DNA of 64,000 nucleotides. It comes from Pseudocercospora fijiensis CIRAD86. Taxonomy: Eukaryota; Ascomycota; Dothideomycetes; Mycosphaerellales; Mycosphaerellaceae. The stretch lies in contig NW_006921538.1 in assembly GCF_000340215.1 (NCBI RefSeq), forward strand, positions 3,908,936 to 3,972,935, read 5' to 3'. A model generated the notes under the pieces. It saw only the letters and a list, made by a program, of their open reading frames with translations, did no database searches and was not told the DNA's origin. The stretch's first letter is position 1; each line of letters begins with the position of its first letter. The position numbers and the translations under genes are program-made. Positions 11,613 through 22,936 of the stretch are shown here, piece by piece.

Positions 11613-12899
11613 CTACACCGGAGAAAAACTCCGCTCTCTCGGTCCTGCCGAGATGTCACGAGCTATCGGCAAGGACTTCACGAATTCTATCTCTCTCTTG
11701 ACTCTCCTCCGACGAGCAGACTTGCTCTCTCCCTCCAGCCGACTCTTCTGGATCGCGTTTTCCGCTCGACCCGGGTTTTTCAGGATCGAGGATTTGTCGA
11801 GAGACCAGCGCAGGGAATTTCCGCCGCGGTTTTTGTCTTCCATGTTTGGGATTTCGGGGGAGGAGCGTGGGACGAGGGTCGGAGGGCCGGGGGAGAGGGT
11901 TGATGCGGCGGTGTCGTCGGTGGTGAGGGAGGGGGTTGTGTTGCTGGAGGAGACTTTGTGGGTACGCTCGTTGGCTTCGGTGGTGGCTTTTGGTATCTCT
12001 GGGCTCTGCTCGGTGTCTGGTGTCCGCTGCTGTACAGATTGTTCGTTCTCATGCGCTTCTTCGTTTGTCGACATTGGTGCTCTCAAAATTTCCTTCAACT
12101 TGTCCAACTTTCCGTCCTGGTCCTCTGCTGTCTCGATCTGTTCGCTGACGTCTGCGATGCGTGTGTTCAGTCTGGCCATCTTTGCGACATCAAATGCAAG
12201 CTGTCTCGCCTCAATCTTTCCGGACAGCCGCTCGAGGAAGGGCATCTGTTCGGGCTCAGCCTGCTTCTTCTTCTGCTTGGTGATCTTCGACGCAGCCTTC
12301 TTCTTCGGCTTTGGCTTCGACTTGACTTTGATCTCTGGCAGCATCTCGACTTCCCATCCTTGTTCCTTGGCCATTTCCTTCCGAATTTCGATATCTGTCT
12401 TCGGCCTGGGCTCTTCGCTGATCTCCCTACCAGTCTCTCGTTGTCTCCCTAAAGATGACAGCTTCTTTCTCGGCCAAGTGCCTGCTGCCTCTCGCTGCTT
12501 CCGCGAAGTCATGTCTGGCATGCTGCGTCGTACTTTCTTTGCCGGCCTCGTCTCCTCGTCATCTTCAAGGCGTCGCTTCCGCGGCATGCTTGCTGGTGCT
12601 TGTGGTACGACTTCCTTCTCCTTCTTCTTGTGACGTCCAGCCTCAGCGTCGATCCATTCTTGTGGTGTGTCGTCGGTAATGGCGTAGACTGCGCCGCGCC
12701 AGGTGTATACGCCTTTGCCTTGGTCGATGCTCTGTTTTGATTCGGCTTTCTTCTCGCCTCGTAGCCCTTCGGCGGCGTCAATGTAGAGTTCGCGCAACAG
12801 TCGGTCTTTCTTCTTGTCGCCAGTGCTGGCCGGCAGCACGAAAGCGGCGGAAGAGGCATTGCTGTCGACGGCGCCGAGCGACTTGCGCGTCCCAACCAT
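11613..12899 (-). CDS. hypothetical Lys/Arg-rich nuclear-type protein
   Basis: Single-exon model of 428 residues from the ATG at 12899 (MVGTRKSLGAVDSNASS). The frame is open further upstream, but that part reads as 5' leader. Residues about 55-95 (YTWRGAVYAITDDTPQEWIDA) look folded. The rest is mostly disordered and strongly basic, with several bipartite nuclear-localisation-like clusters (PRKRRLEDDEETRPAKKVRR; KSKPKPKKKAASKITKQKKK) and one coiled-coil-like helix (ARLNTRIADVSEQIETAEDQ). It ends in Ser/Pro-rich sequence. The promoter side carries an 8-bp repeat at 13127-13174. No family was recognised. Confidence 0.65.
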   Translation of the reverse strand: MVGTRKSLGAVDSNASSAAFVLPASTGDKKKDRLLRELYIDAAEGLRGEKKAESKQSIDQGKGVYTWRGAVYAITDDTPQEWIDAEAGRHKKKEKEVVPQAPASMPRKRRLEDDEETRPAKKVRRSMPDMTSRKQREAAGTWPRKKLSSLGRQRETGREISEEPRPKTDIEIRKEMAKEQGWEVEMLPEIKVKSKPKPKKKAASKITKQKKKQAEPEQMPFLERLSGKIEARQLAFDVAKMARLNTRIADVSEQIETAEDQDGKLDKLKEILRAPMSTNEEAHENEQSVQQRTPDTEQSPEIPKATTEANERTHKVSSSNTTPSLTTDDTAASTLSPGPPTLVPRSSPEIPNMEDKNRGGNSLRWSLDKSSILKNPGRAENAIQKSRLEGESKSARRRRVKREIEFVKSLPIARDISAGPRERSFSPV

Positions 12900-13126
12900 T
12901 TTGATGTGATTTGATGCTGAATTGTATGCGGATTTGATGCGTGTGTGAGTGTGTGTCTGCCAATCCAATGTCGAGGAAAATTTATGTCCAAGAGTGTCGA
13001 AAGTGTGCGATGCAGCGAGAAGAAAAGAGACGCGTCGTTCGTTGTTGTTTGAGCCAAAATAAATGTCGAGAAAGTGAAGCTCACTCACTCTCGGCTTTTG
13101 GCGGACGGCACCGCACCCCGCGTCTT

Positions 13127-13174
13127 CCTCCCGCCCTCCCGCCCTCCCGCCCTCCCGCTCTCCCGCCCTCCCGC
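13127..13174 (+). repeat. 8-bp tandem repeat, CTCCCGCC
   Basis: About six head-to-tail copies of CTCCCGCC with single changes. It lies about 230 bp upstream of the minus-strand gene starting at 12899, so it may be part of its promoter. Confidence 0.9.
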
Positions 13175-13805
13175 TTGAGCTTTGACCACCTATTGTCCCA
13201 GCCCCCTTCTCCTATTGTTTGCACGCCGCCTGTTCTTCGACATCGACAATACCATCGACAGTACCATCTCAATGCCGCCGACGTCTTCGAGCCGCCGACA
13301 TCCTCGGCGCTTTGTTCTTGGCACTCATTCTACTCTAGCCGTGCGAGGCCTTGCACGTGGGAGCAGACCTGCATACCTCAGGCGCTGACAGGCGTGTTGT
13401 GCATGGCACGATAGCCATGGCCAAGATCAGCACATCAGGAGAAGACCTCGCACAGATGTGGATGTCTTGGATCTCGCTTTCAGTGTCAGAAAATCTGCTG
13501 CAATACGATTGGAATCAGGCCCACCCCTATACTGTGAACATCAATCGAAGAACCGACACTGACGCTGAAGGCACCACTGTACTGTATAACAGGAGACAGG
13601 CAGAACCCGAAGGTCCAGCGGCTGCTCAAGCTGATCCCCCATGTCAATGCCACCAATGTGGGGCCTGCAGGAAGGCTGGCAGTGCAGTCCGTACATGCCG
13701 TAGTCAAACAGCGACTCCCTTCTCGTACTTCATCACACCATTTCAGACGTCTCTGCAGCTCACGCCTCGTTGGGCGTCGTTGTAGAAGACGGGCTGCAAC
13801 AATAG

Positions 13806-14389
13806 ATGGAGCCGGACGACAGCACATTGGCAGAACTGGTCTCCCCAGACCGAGAGCACTACACCACGGCGGCGAATACAATCCAATCTCCCTCCGACCA
13901 AGGATATTCATACAATGCACTCGATCGCCACGCGCAGCAGATACGTCTGCTTTCCTCATCTTGGGACGACAAGGTCCAAGCTGTCCGGTGTGGACTGGAA
14001 ACCAACCAACTGTCGAGCGCGCCCCCTACACCGCACTTTCGTACACATGGGGCAAGTGCGACCCGGACTGTACAGTGCTCGTGGATGGTACACCTGTCAG
14101 AGTCACCCGCAATTTGAAACGATTCTTGGATCAGGCGGCGCGTCTGCACAAGTACCGCTCGAGGCAACACTGGATTGATGCAATATGCATTGACCAAACC
14201 AGCATGACCGAATGCACGCATCAGGTCGGACTCATGGCGGACATCTATTCGAAGGCGCGGAGTGTCCTTGTCTGGCTAGGACCTGCCTACAGGGGCAGCC
14301 AAACAGCGATGAAGATGCTACGGGGGCAGTACCGGCGTGAGATCTGGATTGAAGCTGAGGCCCAGCTCTGCGAGTTCCAACTCGTCTAA
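13806..14389 (+). pseudogene. HET-domain gene, frameshifted and truncated
   Basis: Starts at ATG 13806. The first about 70 codons include the usual HET lead-in (YNALDRHAQQIRLL). The HET core follows in another frame: APYTALSYTWG, WIDAICIDQ, then HQVGLMADIYSKARSVLVWLG. The frame changes at a run of five C at 14022-14026; three or six C would keep the frame. The reading then stops at 14389, shortly after the core, where family members usually continue for several hundred residues. HET proteins trigger cell death after fusion of unlike strains. Broken copies are common. An assembly error in the C-run is possible but would not explain the early end. Confidence 0.75.
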
Positions 14390-15428
14390 GTCATAGGCCG
14401 CAGCAGTATAGCAACCTAGAAGATCAAAAGACCTATCATCGAGAGGCCGTGCTCCCGAAAGATACTTCGATGCCCGCCACGAACTGATTAAACAACTATA
14501 ATATACGCACATCCGCCTACTTACTGACAATAACAGGTCTCTTCGGCCACTTCACCATCACGCTCTCATACTATCCTCTTCAATGAGTACCTTTCAATGC
14601 CACGAATACTACAAAGAGTCGAGCCCTTCTCCCACCAAGACCCCGAACGCAAAAACGTAAACCCCATTCGCACGAAAATCAAAGCACCTGTCCTCGACAA
14701 AAGAAAAACAGCTCGACAACATCCAACTCATAGCTTCAGACATTTACCCATCCCAATTGCAACTCCATATCTCCATTCGCCTCCTTATCTCCATCCCTGC
14801 CTCTTCCCTCCTAGCCCCATCCTAGTCAACTTTTCCCTTCCCCCCTCACGAAACCCAAAAAGACTCAGCCTCAGCCGTTTCAGGCTTTCAGGAGCTTCTC
14901 GAAACGAAACCACCAAGATCGCAAACAATGACGACAAGTAGGATGCAAACTGAAACGAAAACAACCAGAAAGCAAGAATTTGATCGGACTGTTCGTCATA
15001 GATAGCTTTTGCATCAACAACCACCTGCACCTTATACCATTTTCCTAAGATAAGGACGCTGCGTGGGGGGAGTATGCGAATGATTCGAGATGAAATTCAC
15101 ATTCGAAAGTTTCGAAACGGTAACAATACACATTTGACAATATAGCCATCCAGCTATGTAGATTAAAAAAAAAAGAAAAAAAAATATGCATAGCATAATG
15201 CATATTTTTTTTTTTACGACGAGCGATCCCATTCCCATGTCTCCCACAGGGAAAAAAAAATTCTTAAAATTACGCCTTTAGCACCATCGCTGAAAAAAAG
15301 TTCCCATCCCATCCCATTTCACTTCACTTCATCGTACAAGCCAGTCACACAGTCAGCCGTAAACGAGCGTGATCATCATCATCGTCTTCATCAATCATAC
15401 AACCTTCCATTCCAGCTTCATGCGATGC
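14390..15428. other. intergenic, 1.0 kb, with A/T hairpin
   Basis: No gene was supported. It is C-rich at 14600-14930 and contains the perfect hairpin at 15176-15213. It lies downstream of both the HET remnant (+) and the membrane-protein gene (-), so it is a shared 3' region. Confidence 0.5.
15176..15213. terminator. perfect inverted repeat with A and T runs
   Basis: Two 16-bp arms (15176-15191 and 15198-15213) pair perfectly around a six-base loop, AGCATA. The arms hold TATGCAT next to a run of A on the left and of T on the right. It resembles a bacterial terminator, but here it may serve only as an unusual structure or a 3'-end signal between two genes. The role is inferred from position alone. 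Confidence 0.5.
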
Positions 15429-16616
15429 TTATCCCGTCCCACGACTCCCCTGCCTAGACCTCACTCCCACCGGCGTCATGGCACTAATCGGCGTGAGCGG
15501 ATCACCAAAAGGATCCGAATTCCTCTTCCCACCGTCTTTCATCGTCGCTCGGCTCTTGCTGGTATTCAGCATGGGAACTGTGATGGGGCCTCCAATACTC
15601 ATCCGCGCGGCGCGCGCCGAGTGCACCGAGGCGGTTTCCGAGTATACGTCTGAGTTTATGCTGCGGGCGGAGGAGTCGAGGAAGGCGGGGGAAGGGGCGG
15701 CGAGGTAGAGGTGGGAGAGTTCGTGGTCGTGGTCGTGGAGATCGACGGCGCTGGGGCGGCGGGAGGGGGGGAGGCTGATGGTTAGAGGGGGGATGGATGG
15801 GGCGCCGAGGATGTATGGTGGAGGAGGAGGAGGGATTTCTCCGGTCTGGGTTTCGTGGTTGGGGAGGTAGAATTCTCCGCTGTGGTGATGTTGTTGTTGT
15901 TGTTCGGGGCTGTTGCTCCTCAGGGAGGTGTCGAGACCTGTCATGTATGCGTTGTTTGATGCTGAGGTGATGACGGGTTCTCGATGCTGTGACGAAGCAC
16001 TACTTCGGACACTGCCCCATTTCTCTTTCAACCCGGCCGCTGCGCCGGAAAATGATCTCTTCGTTCCTCGACTCGCGTCGCTGGAGGTGCTGGCTCGTTT
16101 CGTCTTTTTCCGTCGGCGAAGACACATGATTGCGAGGACGATGATTGAAAGGGAGGTGATGATGGGGACGACGATTGCGGCTGCTAACTCGCCATGCGAT
16201 AAGCCATCATCGTGGTGGTCAGCGTGGAAGGCAGACGCTGAGCTGTTGTTCTCGGCATGCGCAGTGACTGTCGCGCTATTTGGGGTCCGAGTCTGGGTCC
16301 CGGCCGACGTCGCGGTTGCAAAGGTAGAGGGCGGTAAACTCGAGCCGGACGTGGTTATGCTGTATGTGTTGACCGGAATCTGGGTTTGTCGAGATAGCGT
16401 TTCGGGGTAGGATTGTGATGTCCTGGCTGTGGGGACGGATGTGTGTTGATTGTCACGGTCGTCACTGGCCGCGGCCGAGGTCACTGTCGCTACATTTTCC
16501 GTGGGCGTCGCTGCGGTGACTTGGTTGAACACGCTGGACAGGTAGGCAGAATAGCTGGCGAAATCCCCTCGAGATGGAGAGCCATCCTGCGGATTTCGCT
16601 CGAAGTTGGGACCCAT
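15429..16616 (-). CDS. single-pass membrane protein, Ser/Thr-rich ectodomain
   Basis: From the ATG at 16616 the model has 395 residues. Residues about 15-145 are Ser/Thr-rich and suited to O-glycosylation. One hydrophobic segment follows (ELAAAIVVPIITSLSIIVLAIMC with a short gap of ordinary residues before it), then a stop-transfer run RRRKKTKR. The cytoplasmic tail is long, polar and rich in Ser/Pro, with Gln, His and Pro runs. This is the layout of Mid2/Wsc-type wall-stress sensors and of many uncharacterised fungal membrane proteins. No signal peptide or Cys-rich WSC domain is visible, so an upstream exon in 16.65-17.0 kb is likely missing from the model. Confidence 0.6.
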   Translation of the reverse strand: MGPNFERNPQDGSPSRGDFASYSAYLSSVFNQVTAATPTENVATVTSAAASDDRDNQHTSVPTARTSQSYPETLSRQTQIPVNTYSITTSGSSLPPSTFATATSAGTQTRTPNSATVTAHAENNSSASAFHADHHDDGLSHGELAAAIVVPIITSLSIIVLAIMCLRRRKKTKRASTSSDASRGTKRSFSGAAAGLKEKWGSVRSSASSQHREPVITSASNNAYMTGLDTSLRSNSPEQQQQHHHSGEFYLPNHETQTGEIPPPPPPYILGAPSIPPLTISLPPSRRPSAVDLHDHDHELSHLYLAAPSPAFLDSSARSINSDVYSETASVHSARAARMSIGGPITVPMLNTSKSRATMKDGGKRNSDPFGDPLTPISAMTPVGVRSRQGSRGTG

Positions 16617-17868
16617 GCTGGTGTTCTGCCCCTTTCCCACCTATCCTGCCCTCTCGACACCGCCAGTAGTTCGCAGACCAATGTTCGGGATATGCAGGTC
16701 AACTGCGACGCGTTCGGTGAAGGAGACGGTATGCTCGCAGTCCAGTGCGGCGGTGGTGAGATGGCAAGATGTTCCTGGTTATCCGCTCCAGTCCGGCTGG
16801 CGGAGAGGCGAGGCCGGCGGGAGGAGACAGACTCACAGCACGACGACGAAAGTGGGACGAAGAAGAGAAGCTCGCCGTTCTCGTGACAGCAACCCTGCAT
16901 CTGCATCTGCATCTGCATGGTATATCCCCACGCTGCGGCAAATCCGCGAGTCACGCCGTCCCGATCCTGGACCTATTCTATCGATACTCCCCTGCAGGGA
17001 CTCCACCCGATATGTTTTGACAATGGAAGCACACCTCAAGTTCGATATTCACCTACGCACTGTAGACATGACAGCGTTCCACATATCTTCCATACGAGGC
17101 GGGCTAAGGAATGGACGAGACGGCACAGCGTAACACGAGAATGATGCACCGTGAAAATAGAGTTCCGCATGGCTTGTGGCACCAAGTTGCGGCAGTTCTT
17201 CTTGTGATCTACACCCTTGTCTTGGTTGATATACTTACAAGTTACACCTCTGCTTGTGACTTGTGATTTTCTTGGCAATGCACAAAAGAATCAATTGTGT
17301 TTGTGTGTTGAGACTTAGGGGAAGGGCGCATACAAGAGCAAGGAAAGGAAACGAACCGAGTCGGAACGTTTTGATCTTCGATGATGCATCGATGCAGGAA
17401 CCCGTTATCGATGTTTCATACGAGCCATCGGTTTCGATTCGAATCGCTTCTCATGGTACATTCTCGAGAGTCATCATTGACGGTGTTTGGATGTCTGGAC
17501 ACAGCATCCAATATTGACAATGGCGAAGCAGACAGCGTGGTCGGCTGCGATGGAATTTCTTAACCTGGAGTGTACTCTGGAGTCTGGTATAGGGGCGGCT
17601 GCTGACATGGGACCGACTCCAGTTCTAAAGTTGTGGTCACGTCCACCTTTACTTTCTTTTTCCCACGCAAACTGCATCTCGTCGCGGTACTTCCAGATCT
17701 GCTTCCAAGCTGCGTCGGCGAGAACGCTGAAAAAGCGTCAATCATAAGCTCAGCGTCTCGAGACGCAGATAGCCTTCAGGATCAAGAGACGAGTTCAAAA
17801 GACATAGATATGGGAAATGGGAAACCGGTCAAGGAACGTCGCTAATTTCATCAGTGTGTTCTCTTCAT
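16617..17868. other. intergenic or missing 5' exon, 1.25 kb
   Basis: It lies between the membrane-protein gene (-) and the 3' end of the aconitase-like gene (-). At about 16895-16918 is a short CTGCAT hexamer repeat. Open frames at 16.64-16.95 kb could include an N-terminal exon of the membrane protein, but I could not join one with confidence. This is the probable left border of the biosynthetic cluster. Confidence 0.45.
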
Positions 17869-20682
17869 TCACCATTCAAACTCATCATACGTCGCCACCC
17901 CAAATTCATCTCCGCGTCCCGAAGTCGAGCCGTGATTCTTCGGCCCAATCGCAGCGAACAAATGGTTGCCATGCTTCTTCAACGCCATCCCCAGACCGCC
18001 GAGATTAATCAAATGCAGTTCCGTCGACCCCAATGAGAACGGCCAGCTCCTGCTCCCAATCTTCACCTTACGGCCCTCCACATCAATCTCAATCGATTCT
18101 CCGTCTTCCGCAACCCGGTAAAAATCTTCGTCCGTGATCGTGATGGCTAGCATGCCGATGTTGGGCATATTGCGCGCGAAGATGTAGGCGAGCGATTTGG
18201 CGATGACACACTTCACCCCGAGACCTGGGGGAGATTTGTTAGTACCACTCCGCTAGAAGATCTTTTGCTGCGGTGCTGGGCCTCACCTTTCAACGCTCGA
18301 GGAGCTTCTTCTCGCGAGGAGCCACAGCCGAAAGCCTTGCCTGCAACCACCACGGCAGAACCTGATCGGACAGCATGGCGGAAATCGGGATGGGCGAATT
18401 CAAAGCAGTGGTTGCCCAGGTCTTCGTCGCTAGGGCTGTTGATGCACGCAGCGGCTGGAATAATCTGTCAAGAGAAATCACAGTGGTCAGTTCAACTTTT
18501 CTTTTTTTTTCCTTTTTGGACGCCGTGCGTACCGCGTCGGTATCAACGTAGTCGCCCATCCGAAAAATACGACTCTCGATTTTCTCCAGCGTCTGTTTGG
18601 CAGCACCGTTGCCATTCGTCTCAAGAGGAGGAGCAGGAACGCTCCCAGCATCAGTACAGAGAAGCGGCTCGGTGTAGGTTGGCTTCGTCACATTTTCTGC
18701 CACCGGCTTGCCGATTCTTCGCTTGGTTGGGGTTACGCGAGCGAGATAAGTCAGATACTTCTCCTCGGAGACATGTTCTAGAATATCCTTGGGATTGGTC
18801 AATGTCATTGAGAAGGACGAGGCAGCCGCCGTTGCTGCTGAACAGATGTGGCCAATCGCTCCTAAGATGTCTGTCAGTAAAGGAACGCTACGAAAGAGGA
18901 AGCAAGATCAGCAGCATACGCACCTTTGCCCATCCTGTTCTTGAAATTTCTGTTCTGAGAGGACAGCCAGCGTGTTCCCGACTCGGCTACATCAGCTCCA
19001 ATGCCGAGACAAAGGCTACAAGCCGGCGCAGGCTGTTCCCAGCCACAGCGAGTGAATATCTCCAACAGTCCTAGTTTTCGCAAGTTGTGGACAATCGGTA
19101 AGCTTCCGGGGACCATAACTCGCTTTCCTGGTGCCATCGTTAAGCCCATAGCAAGACCTGCTTCAAGAACTAGGGCTGCTAACACTAGATCCTCCTCGGT
19201 GGTGGTGCAGGCTCCAATGAAGATACCATCAAAAGGCATACCGAGCTGCGACGTGACCGGCTCCACCTGGTCGGGAGAAGGGTACAGAGCAATATATGGC
19301 TCCACTTGTGACAGGTCAATCACGAATTTCTCTTCATAGGGTGCATCGGTGTCGGCTGTGAAATATATCGAGTTGGATTTGTAGAAGCTTGCTTTCCTGC
19401 CCTTGACAAAGTTTTGGACGATTGAATCGGGTTCAAAGATGCCTGTGATGGCGCCAAGCTCCTGAATGGACAATCAGAAGAAGAAGAACCCATGAATTAT
19501 GTGTGCGGGACAGCCGACACGTACCGTACACATATTGGAGATTGCAAAACGAGCATCACACGACAAGGCTGCTATGCCCGGCCCGCCGAACTCAACGACC
19601 CTGTCTGCAGCATGTGTGTTCCGTTTCAGCTGGCGCAGAATATCGAGGACGATGTCCTTGCCGCCAACGTACCACAGCGGCTGACCGACAAAATCGATTC
19701 TGATACATTCCGGGACCTTGAGCCAAGTCTCACCCGTAGCCAACGCTGCCATTACGTCGGCAGCTCCCAGACCGATTGCCAAAGCACTCACGGCACCTGC
19801 AGAACAGGTGTGCGAGTCGGATCCAAGAACCAGCATTCCGGGCTCTGCTCGCTCTCGCACGAACTCGGTGTGGAGAATCGTGTACTGGCATACACAGTCA
19901 GCATGGCAGCTTTCTTCGTCGAATTCAGAGTCGGCGGACATTAGATCCTTGATTCTCCGTCATCTTCAAATCCTTTCTCGCCTCCTCAAGGCCATGCATC
20001 AGATCGCGGACACGCTTTTGCTCGTAAATTCTTGGGTCGACGGCGTGGTCGCCGGCCAACCAGAAGCGATCGTTGCGCCAGGCTCGAGGCCTCATGTTTA
20101 AGCTCGTCACGCTGTGCTTCATGCCAACCCATGACAACTCGCTCGCAATGACCCAGTCGACGGAAACGCGCAGGAAATCTCCGACGTTGACGCCGTGGGC
20201 ATCTTCGACCGAGAGCGCATGGTGGGCAAGAATTTTTGCCGCGAGCGTCATGGGTCGGCGGCCTTCTGGTTTGTCTAGAAGGGGTTTCGGCAGTGGTCTG
20301 GTGCTTTCTCGCGATTTCATTGCTGCCAGCCACGCTTCGGTGAGGCACACAACGCGGTCCAGTGTTGCCGCGTCGACAGCGCTCCAGGGAAGATCGGAGA
20401 TGCCGAGCCCTCCCAGCTCGACATCGGCATTGCAGAGATCCAGGACATGGCGGATTGTTTGCTCCTCGGCGAAGTAGCCGTTGGTATTGAGCTCAGAGGC
20501 CAGCCAGGCAATGGAGCCCACAACGTCTGAGGGTGGCGCAGAACCTCATAGTGGTCAGCTTGAGACCCGCTGGCGTGTATGGAATTCTTACAAGAGTCGG
20601 CAGGACCCAGTGTGATACCACGAGTCTCACGAAGTATATCCTGCAGCCTGGAGATAAATGTATCGTGAGTGATTGCAATCAT
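17869..20682 (-). CDS. aconitase-like isopropylmalate isomerase, fused subunits
   Basis: Seven exons (20682-20592, 20526-19940, 19884-19525, 19461-18924, 18861-18533, 18464-18287, 18224-17869), 812 residues, all introns GT-AG and 55-68 bp. The large-subunit domain spans about residues 1-530. Fe-S ligands are Cys431 (GACTTTE), Cys494 and Cys497 (PACSLC). LGSDSHTC and [12 protein letters not shown] are also conserved. The small-subunit (swivel) domain follows, with [12 protein letters not shown] and [13 protein letters not shown]. The family moves a hydroxyl group in 2-alkylmalates through an alkene, the second step of keto-acid elongation. Housekeeping fungal isomerases read GSSREHAP, whereas this one has Glu for His, as I recall for secondary-metabolite relatives such as the echinocandin htyD type. 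The clustering with the synthase and dehydrogenase supports a pathway-specific role. Start chosen at the first in-frame ATG, 20682. Confidence 0.92.
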
Positions 20683-21412
20683 GGTCAATTACCGGTGTGG
20701 ACAAACACAAGAGCGGAACAGAACGAGGTGCTGCTACTGCCGCTGCTGAAGACTTTCGGGCAGATAGTGATAAGGAGGTAACAGGTACTTCATCATCACC
20801 CACAACTCGGTTCTAACCTGTCTCGTTCCATGTGCCCCTTCCTTACTGCATAAGCGAGCCCCGGGCGAAGCTCCAAAGAGGGCTTGTATAGAGACAGAGA
20901 CAGGTTGAAAAAATCAGCCCAACATGCCACGCTAGTGGTAAGCACGTGAAGCTTGGCATGAAGAGGAAAACTCAGGAAAGGTCGGTATTTCTGCTCCTAG
21001 TTTGGTAGGGATGTGCTATCAACAAGAGCACTTCTTGGCCCCCTGTCCTTGAAGAGGGGGTGCAGGGTTCAGCTCAGTCACGGCTCATGACACAATGCTG
21101 ATGAAAATAGTGCTTGTGGATCAAGTTGTAGGGATCGGGAGATAGATGGGAAAAGCCATGGTGCATTGCTGCAGCGAGTCAACGTCGCCTTCATCACGCC
21201 CAAGCTAAGACTACAATCGGTTTAGACCGAAAATAGAGGAAAAGTAGTAGCCTTCCGATGCGTTTAAACGCTATAGTTTGTAATAACATATACCAGCGTC
21301 TAATCCAGTTATCGGTTCATTTCTGTATTTTTGTAAATACGAATACCAATATTCCACCAGCCTGAGCCCTTCTATTCCTAATAGTCCCATGAATGCTCCA
21401 TTGAAGATAGTT
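20683..21412. other. intergenic, aconitase-like promoter and synthase 3' region
   Basis: A 730-bp gap between two minus-strand genes. TACCGGT occurs at 20690-20696, eight bases before the start codon of the aconitase-like gene. A short C/G inverted repeat (CCCCCT...AGGGGG) lies at about 21040-21061. The 200 bases next to the synthase stop are AT-rich, as expected of a 3' UTR. Confidence 0.5.
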
Positions 21413-22936
21413 TCAAGATTTCAATTCTATAGCTGTAGCTAAGCGGTCGATGCGACTCAACTCGGTGCCGTTGCCGTCGCCTTCGCCTTGTAATTTCCAT
21501 GCATGATAGATGGCGCAGACTTCGTCGTTGGACAGTCCGCGTTGTAGGTTGATCGATGTTTGTTTGATGATTTTCGTTAACTCTTCAGCATGCTGTAGCG
21601 AGAGATGATGGCCGGTACACTCCTGCACGACCCATCTGACGCCGGCTTTCCCGCTCTGGTTGTTGATTTCGAAGATATGGTCGAGATTCATGCCGACTTC
21701 ACTCGGATCAAAGGGAAGGTAGGGAACGCGCCAGCGCGGCCAACACTCGGTTTCCACGCCGGCTTGCTCTGCGGCTGCGCGACGGGCGAGTCCCTTGATG
21801 ATGGCGTCCTGGTGTATGCCGCTGAAGGCCTTGAGGCAATAGGCTCCGGAATAAGGGGTGCGTAGGTGAACAGACCAGTCAGGGCTGATATTTTCGAACA
21901 GGCGCCGCGACTCAGGCAAGCGAGTGAAGTCGATGCCCGGATGCAGGCCCGACGTCAGTCGATTGAGCCCATAGGTGACGAGGTCCATATTGCCAGCGCG
22001 CTCACCGTTGCCGAACATGCAGCCTTCGACACGATCGGCGCCCGCGAGGCTGCCCAGCTCTGCCGCCGCCACCGCGCCGCCTCGGTCGTTGTGCGTATGG
22101 ATGCTGAGACGCCAGGTATCGCGCTTGGGCACGTTCTGGCAGAACATTTCGACCTGGTCAGCAAAGACATTGACCATGGACGACTCGACGCTTGATGCGA
22201 TGGCGAACATCATCGGCGCCTGCAGCGTTGGCTGCCACGCCGCGTACACGGCCTCAGCGCACCGCACGACGGCGTCCAGGCGCGCGTTGGCATAGTCTTC
22301 GAAGCCGAAACTGAAAGTCCAGTGCGTACTACTGCGTGCGTTGTCCTTGGTAATGGAGCGCGCGAACGTCGTCATCTCCCTTGCCCTGGCCACCCACTCG
22401 TCTTCCGACAAGTCTAGCATCGTTTCCCGGTAGTTGTCGCTGCTGGGCATATAGAGGAAAAGGATGGCCTGCTTGGCGCCTTGCACACTGTCCACGGTGC
22501 GCTGAATGGCCTCCCTGCGAGCCGGAGTGATCACTTGGATCAACACGTCGTCCGGAATCACGCCCGGCGTGTTGACGAGGTATCGCACAAAGTCGAACTC
22601 AGCCTGATTTGCAAAAGGCAAGGCTACTTCGATTTCCTTGAATCCGATCGAAACGAGATGTTGGAACATGCGCAATTTCTGCTCCAGTGTCTGTGCAGGT
22701 GCCTGTCAGGCGTGGCTCTCGCATGGCACCATGCATTGCGAAGCGGCACCTACCAGGGGATTGCGCAACGCCTGATTTCCATCACGCAAATCCGTCGAAA
22801 ACAGGACCGGACTCTTCTTCAAGACCGCATCGGGCCACTGCCGGCGAGTGTGCTTGAAGGCGGGGATGCGGTTGGCGTATTTGGCGTCTATGTCCTGCGC
22901 CCCTTGACGCACACGCCCATTCACCGACGGAGACAT
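21413..22936 (-). CDS. 2-isopropylmalate-synthase-like, no regulatory domain
   Basis: Two exons (22936-22754, 22690-21413), 486 residues; 63-bp GT-AG intron. Start at ATG 22936 (MSPSVNGRVRQG); an upstream in-frame ATG at 22999 would add 21 residues. The catalytic barrel is intact: FSTDLRDGNQAL (metal and base), HTHNDRGG (metal His pair) and FGNGERAGN. It condenses acetyl-CoA with a 2-keto acid. Against yeast Leu4 and the mycobacterial enzyme, the keto-acid pocket is changed: Phe139 for His, Gly190 for Ser, Ala224 for Asn, Ala226 for Pro, Ser228 for Thr. The protein ends after the linker domain, about 130 residues short, so the leucine-sensing domain is absent. It is therefore probably a pathway-specific chain-elongation enzyme (htyA-like), not the housekeeping one. 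Confidence 0.92.

Noticed and set aside
15181..15215. Intrinsic bacterial-type terminator as evidence of a prokaryotic insert
   Set aside because: Neighbouring genes have fungal introns and families; the stem is A/T-rich, so only the structure is noted.
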